Shown piece by piece: positions 6,768 through 7,836 of a stretch of 7,836 nt of DNA. The stretch covers positions 1 to 7,836 of the forward strand of contig JAFGGQ010000066.1 in the NCBI GenBank assembly GCA_016930435.1, read 5' to 3'. The position numbers were made by a program, and so were the translations under genes. Under the pieces are notes generated by a model. It ran no database searches, was not told the DNA's origin, and saw nothing but the letters and a program-made list of their open reading frames with translations. Each line of letters starts with the position of its first letter. Position 1 is the stretch's first letter. This DNA comes from a bacterium (lineage in GTDB: Bacteria > UBP14 > UBA6098 > JAFGQG01).

Positions 6768-7679
6768 ATGAATAACAGAGGATTAAGCCTGATAATGATG
6801 CTTATAATCCTGCTCTTACTCTTTAACTGTGGAGGGGGAGGAAAAAAGCTGACCGGCGAATTCCCGGAGACCGGAATATTTATAAGCTACAAACCTTCGG
6901 TTGGGGATACGCTTCAGTACAAGAAGGAATCGGATATTTTAACTGAGTATTACTCGATCGACTACAGCCGCAGCAGCCTGGCCAAAAGTACCCTATGGCA
7001 ACGAATGTTGATCGAAGATGTAAAAGATAATGGTGAAATGACCCTCACCGTGTTCTTTGATAAAGAGGAAACCGGAATTTTTGAGAATAATCAATATGTA
7101 CCTTCTAAAGAGGAAAGTGACATTATCGGGGAGTATCTGACCATTACTACTGACTCATTGGGCCAGTTGGTAAAATGGGAAGGGTTGGAAGGCATGGGCT
7201 ATGATGAAAGTGGTATCGACCAAGGCGACCAGATAGCCAGTGAATATGCCGCTATCGGTTCTGATTATTTCCCCAATCACCCCGTTAAAATCGGGGCAAC
7301 CTGGGATAAAAAAACCGAAGCTACGGTCTCCACAGAGGAAGGAGTTACTACACAGACTACCCAGAAAAAATATACCCTGGACGACTTTGTCATGTTCAAG
7401 GGACACAAGTGCGCCAAGCTGAAAATTAATATTATCTTTACTGTATCCGGAGAAGGGGAAGCCGAATACGAAGGCGATCTAATCAGTTATTGGAGCGACG
7501 GGAAGGGCGATGGTAAAGGAGATGCTTACTTCGATTTTGAGAATGGCTATCTGGTAGAAAGCGAACTGCATTGGATACAGGAATTTACGATAACGCAAGT
7601 ACCTCAAAGCACTAAAGAAGAACAGACTATTTCATTTTATCAGGAGCAGACTGCTAAATTCACCCTTATTACTGATTAG
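6768..7679 (+). CDS. predicted lipoprotein of unknown function
   Basis: A 303-residue exported protein. A strong GGAGG four bases before the ATG fixes the start. The N-terminus is a lipoprotein signal peptide: Arg at 4, a hydrophobic stretch (about 6-19), then LLLFNC with Cys21 as the likely lipidated residue and a Gly-rich linker after it. The lipobox is loose, with Asn at -1 where Ala or Gly is usual. The mature part looks all-beta and acidic. The segments VGDTLQYK (45-52), HPVKIGATW (171-179) and the Gly/Asp-rich GKGDGKGDAYFD (245-256) followed by ENGYLVESE recall a family of uncharacterised lipoproteins common in Bacteroidota and related bacteria (possibly DUF6263-like; this is from memory). 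No catalytic motif was seen. It follows the LolC/E-type permease by 24 bases in the same operon, so it may be a substrate of, or a companion to, lipoprotein export. Confidence 0.8.
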   Translation: MNNRGLSLIMMLIILLLLFNCGGGGKKLTGEFPETGIFISYKPSVGDTLQYKKESDILTEYYSIDYSRSSLAKSTLWQRMLIEDVKDNGEMTLTVFFDKEETGIFENNQYVPSKEESDIIGEYLTITTDSLGQLVKWEGLEGMGYDESGIDQGDQIASEYAAIGSDYFPNHPVKIGATWDKKTEATVSTEEGVTTQTTQKKYTLDDFVMFKGHKCAKLKINIIFTVSGEGEAEYEGDLISYWSDGKGDGKGDAYFDFENGYLVESELHWIQEFTITQVPQSTKEEQTISFYQEQTAKFTLITD

Positions 7680-7836
7680 ATTTTTGAATTCATAAAATAA
7701 TAATGTATTAAAAAAACCAGTATAAGCGATATAAGTCTGTTAAAATATTAGCCAATTAAAGATTAAACCAAACAATTAATACCAAATTACCGGGATTTTT
7801 GTTCCAACCGTTCACCGGGGGGACCTCTCCACGCCA

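Noticed and set aside
7680-7786. Terminator after the lipoprotein gene
   Set aside because: The only palindrome is AT-only around TGAATTCA, with no GC stem or clear T-run after it; the region is simply AT-rich.

Overview
The window looks like chromosomal DNA of a Gram-negative, AT-leaning bacterium, most likely from an uncultured or anaerobic lineage. The Gram-negative reading rests on a LolC/LolE-type lipoprotein-release permease and a lipoprotein gene. The geranylgeranyl-reductase/ferredoxin pair and the short GTCCC-N4-GGGAC intergenic repeats would fit an FCB-group candidate phylum, but that placement is inference. No phage, transposase, CRISPR array, tRNA or rRNA is visible.

Layout. Bases 1-315 hold no convincing gene: a GC-rich, repeat-like edge (about 1-100), two near-identical 21-bp hairpin repeats (131-151, 182-202) and a possible terminator hairpin (270-293). 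Bases 316-5183 are a compact minus-strand operon, read right to left: holA (DNA polymerase III delta), trkH (K+ channel subunit with an extra N-terminal four-helix membrane domain), trkA/ktrA (RCK regulator), a small 2[4Fe-4S] ferredoxin that has no ATG/GTG/TTG/CTG start, and a geranylgeranyl-reductase-family flavoprotein. Gaps are +8, -4, +15 and -8 bases, so the five genes are almost certainly co-transcribed. A good sigma70-like promoter (TTGACA-N16-TATATT) lies just upstream of holA. Bases 5184-5504 are a divergent control region. Bases 5505-7679 are a plus-strand pair: a LolC/LolE-like permease and an unrecognised predicted lipoprotein. Bases 7680-7836 are AT-rich non-coding DNA ending in another GC-rich, repeat-like edge.

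How the genes work together. TrkH and TrkA should form one K+ uptake system. The ferredoxin and the flavoprotein should form one electron-transfer unit that saturates isoprenoid chains (membrane lipid, quinone or polyprenyl). HolA belongs to the clamp loader, and its presence in this operon is probably positional. The permease and lipoprotein belong to envelope biogenesis.

The points most worth a second look are the ferredoxin gene with its apparent ATA start directly in frame behind the trkA TAG stop, the ferredoxin/reductase coupling in an apparent bacterium, and the voltage-sensor-like N-terminus of TrkH. I do not see a clearly new multi-gene system.
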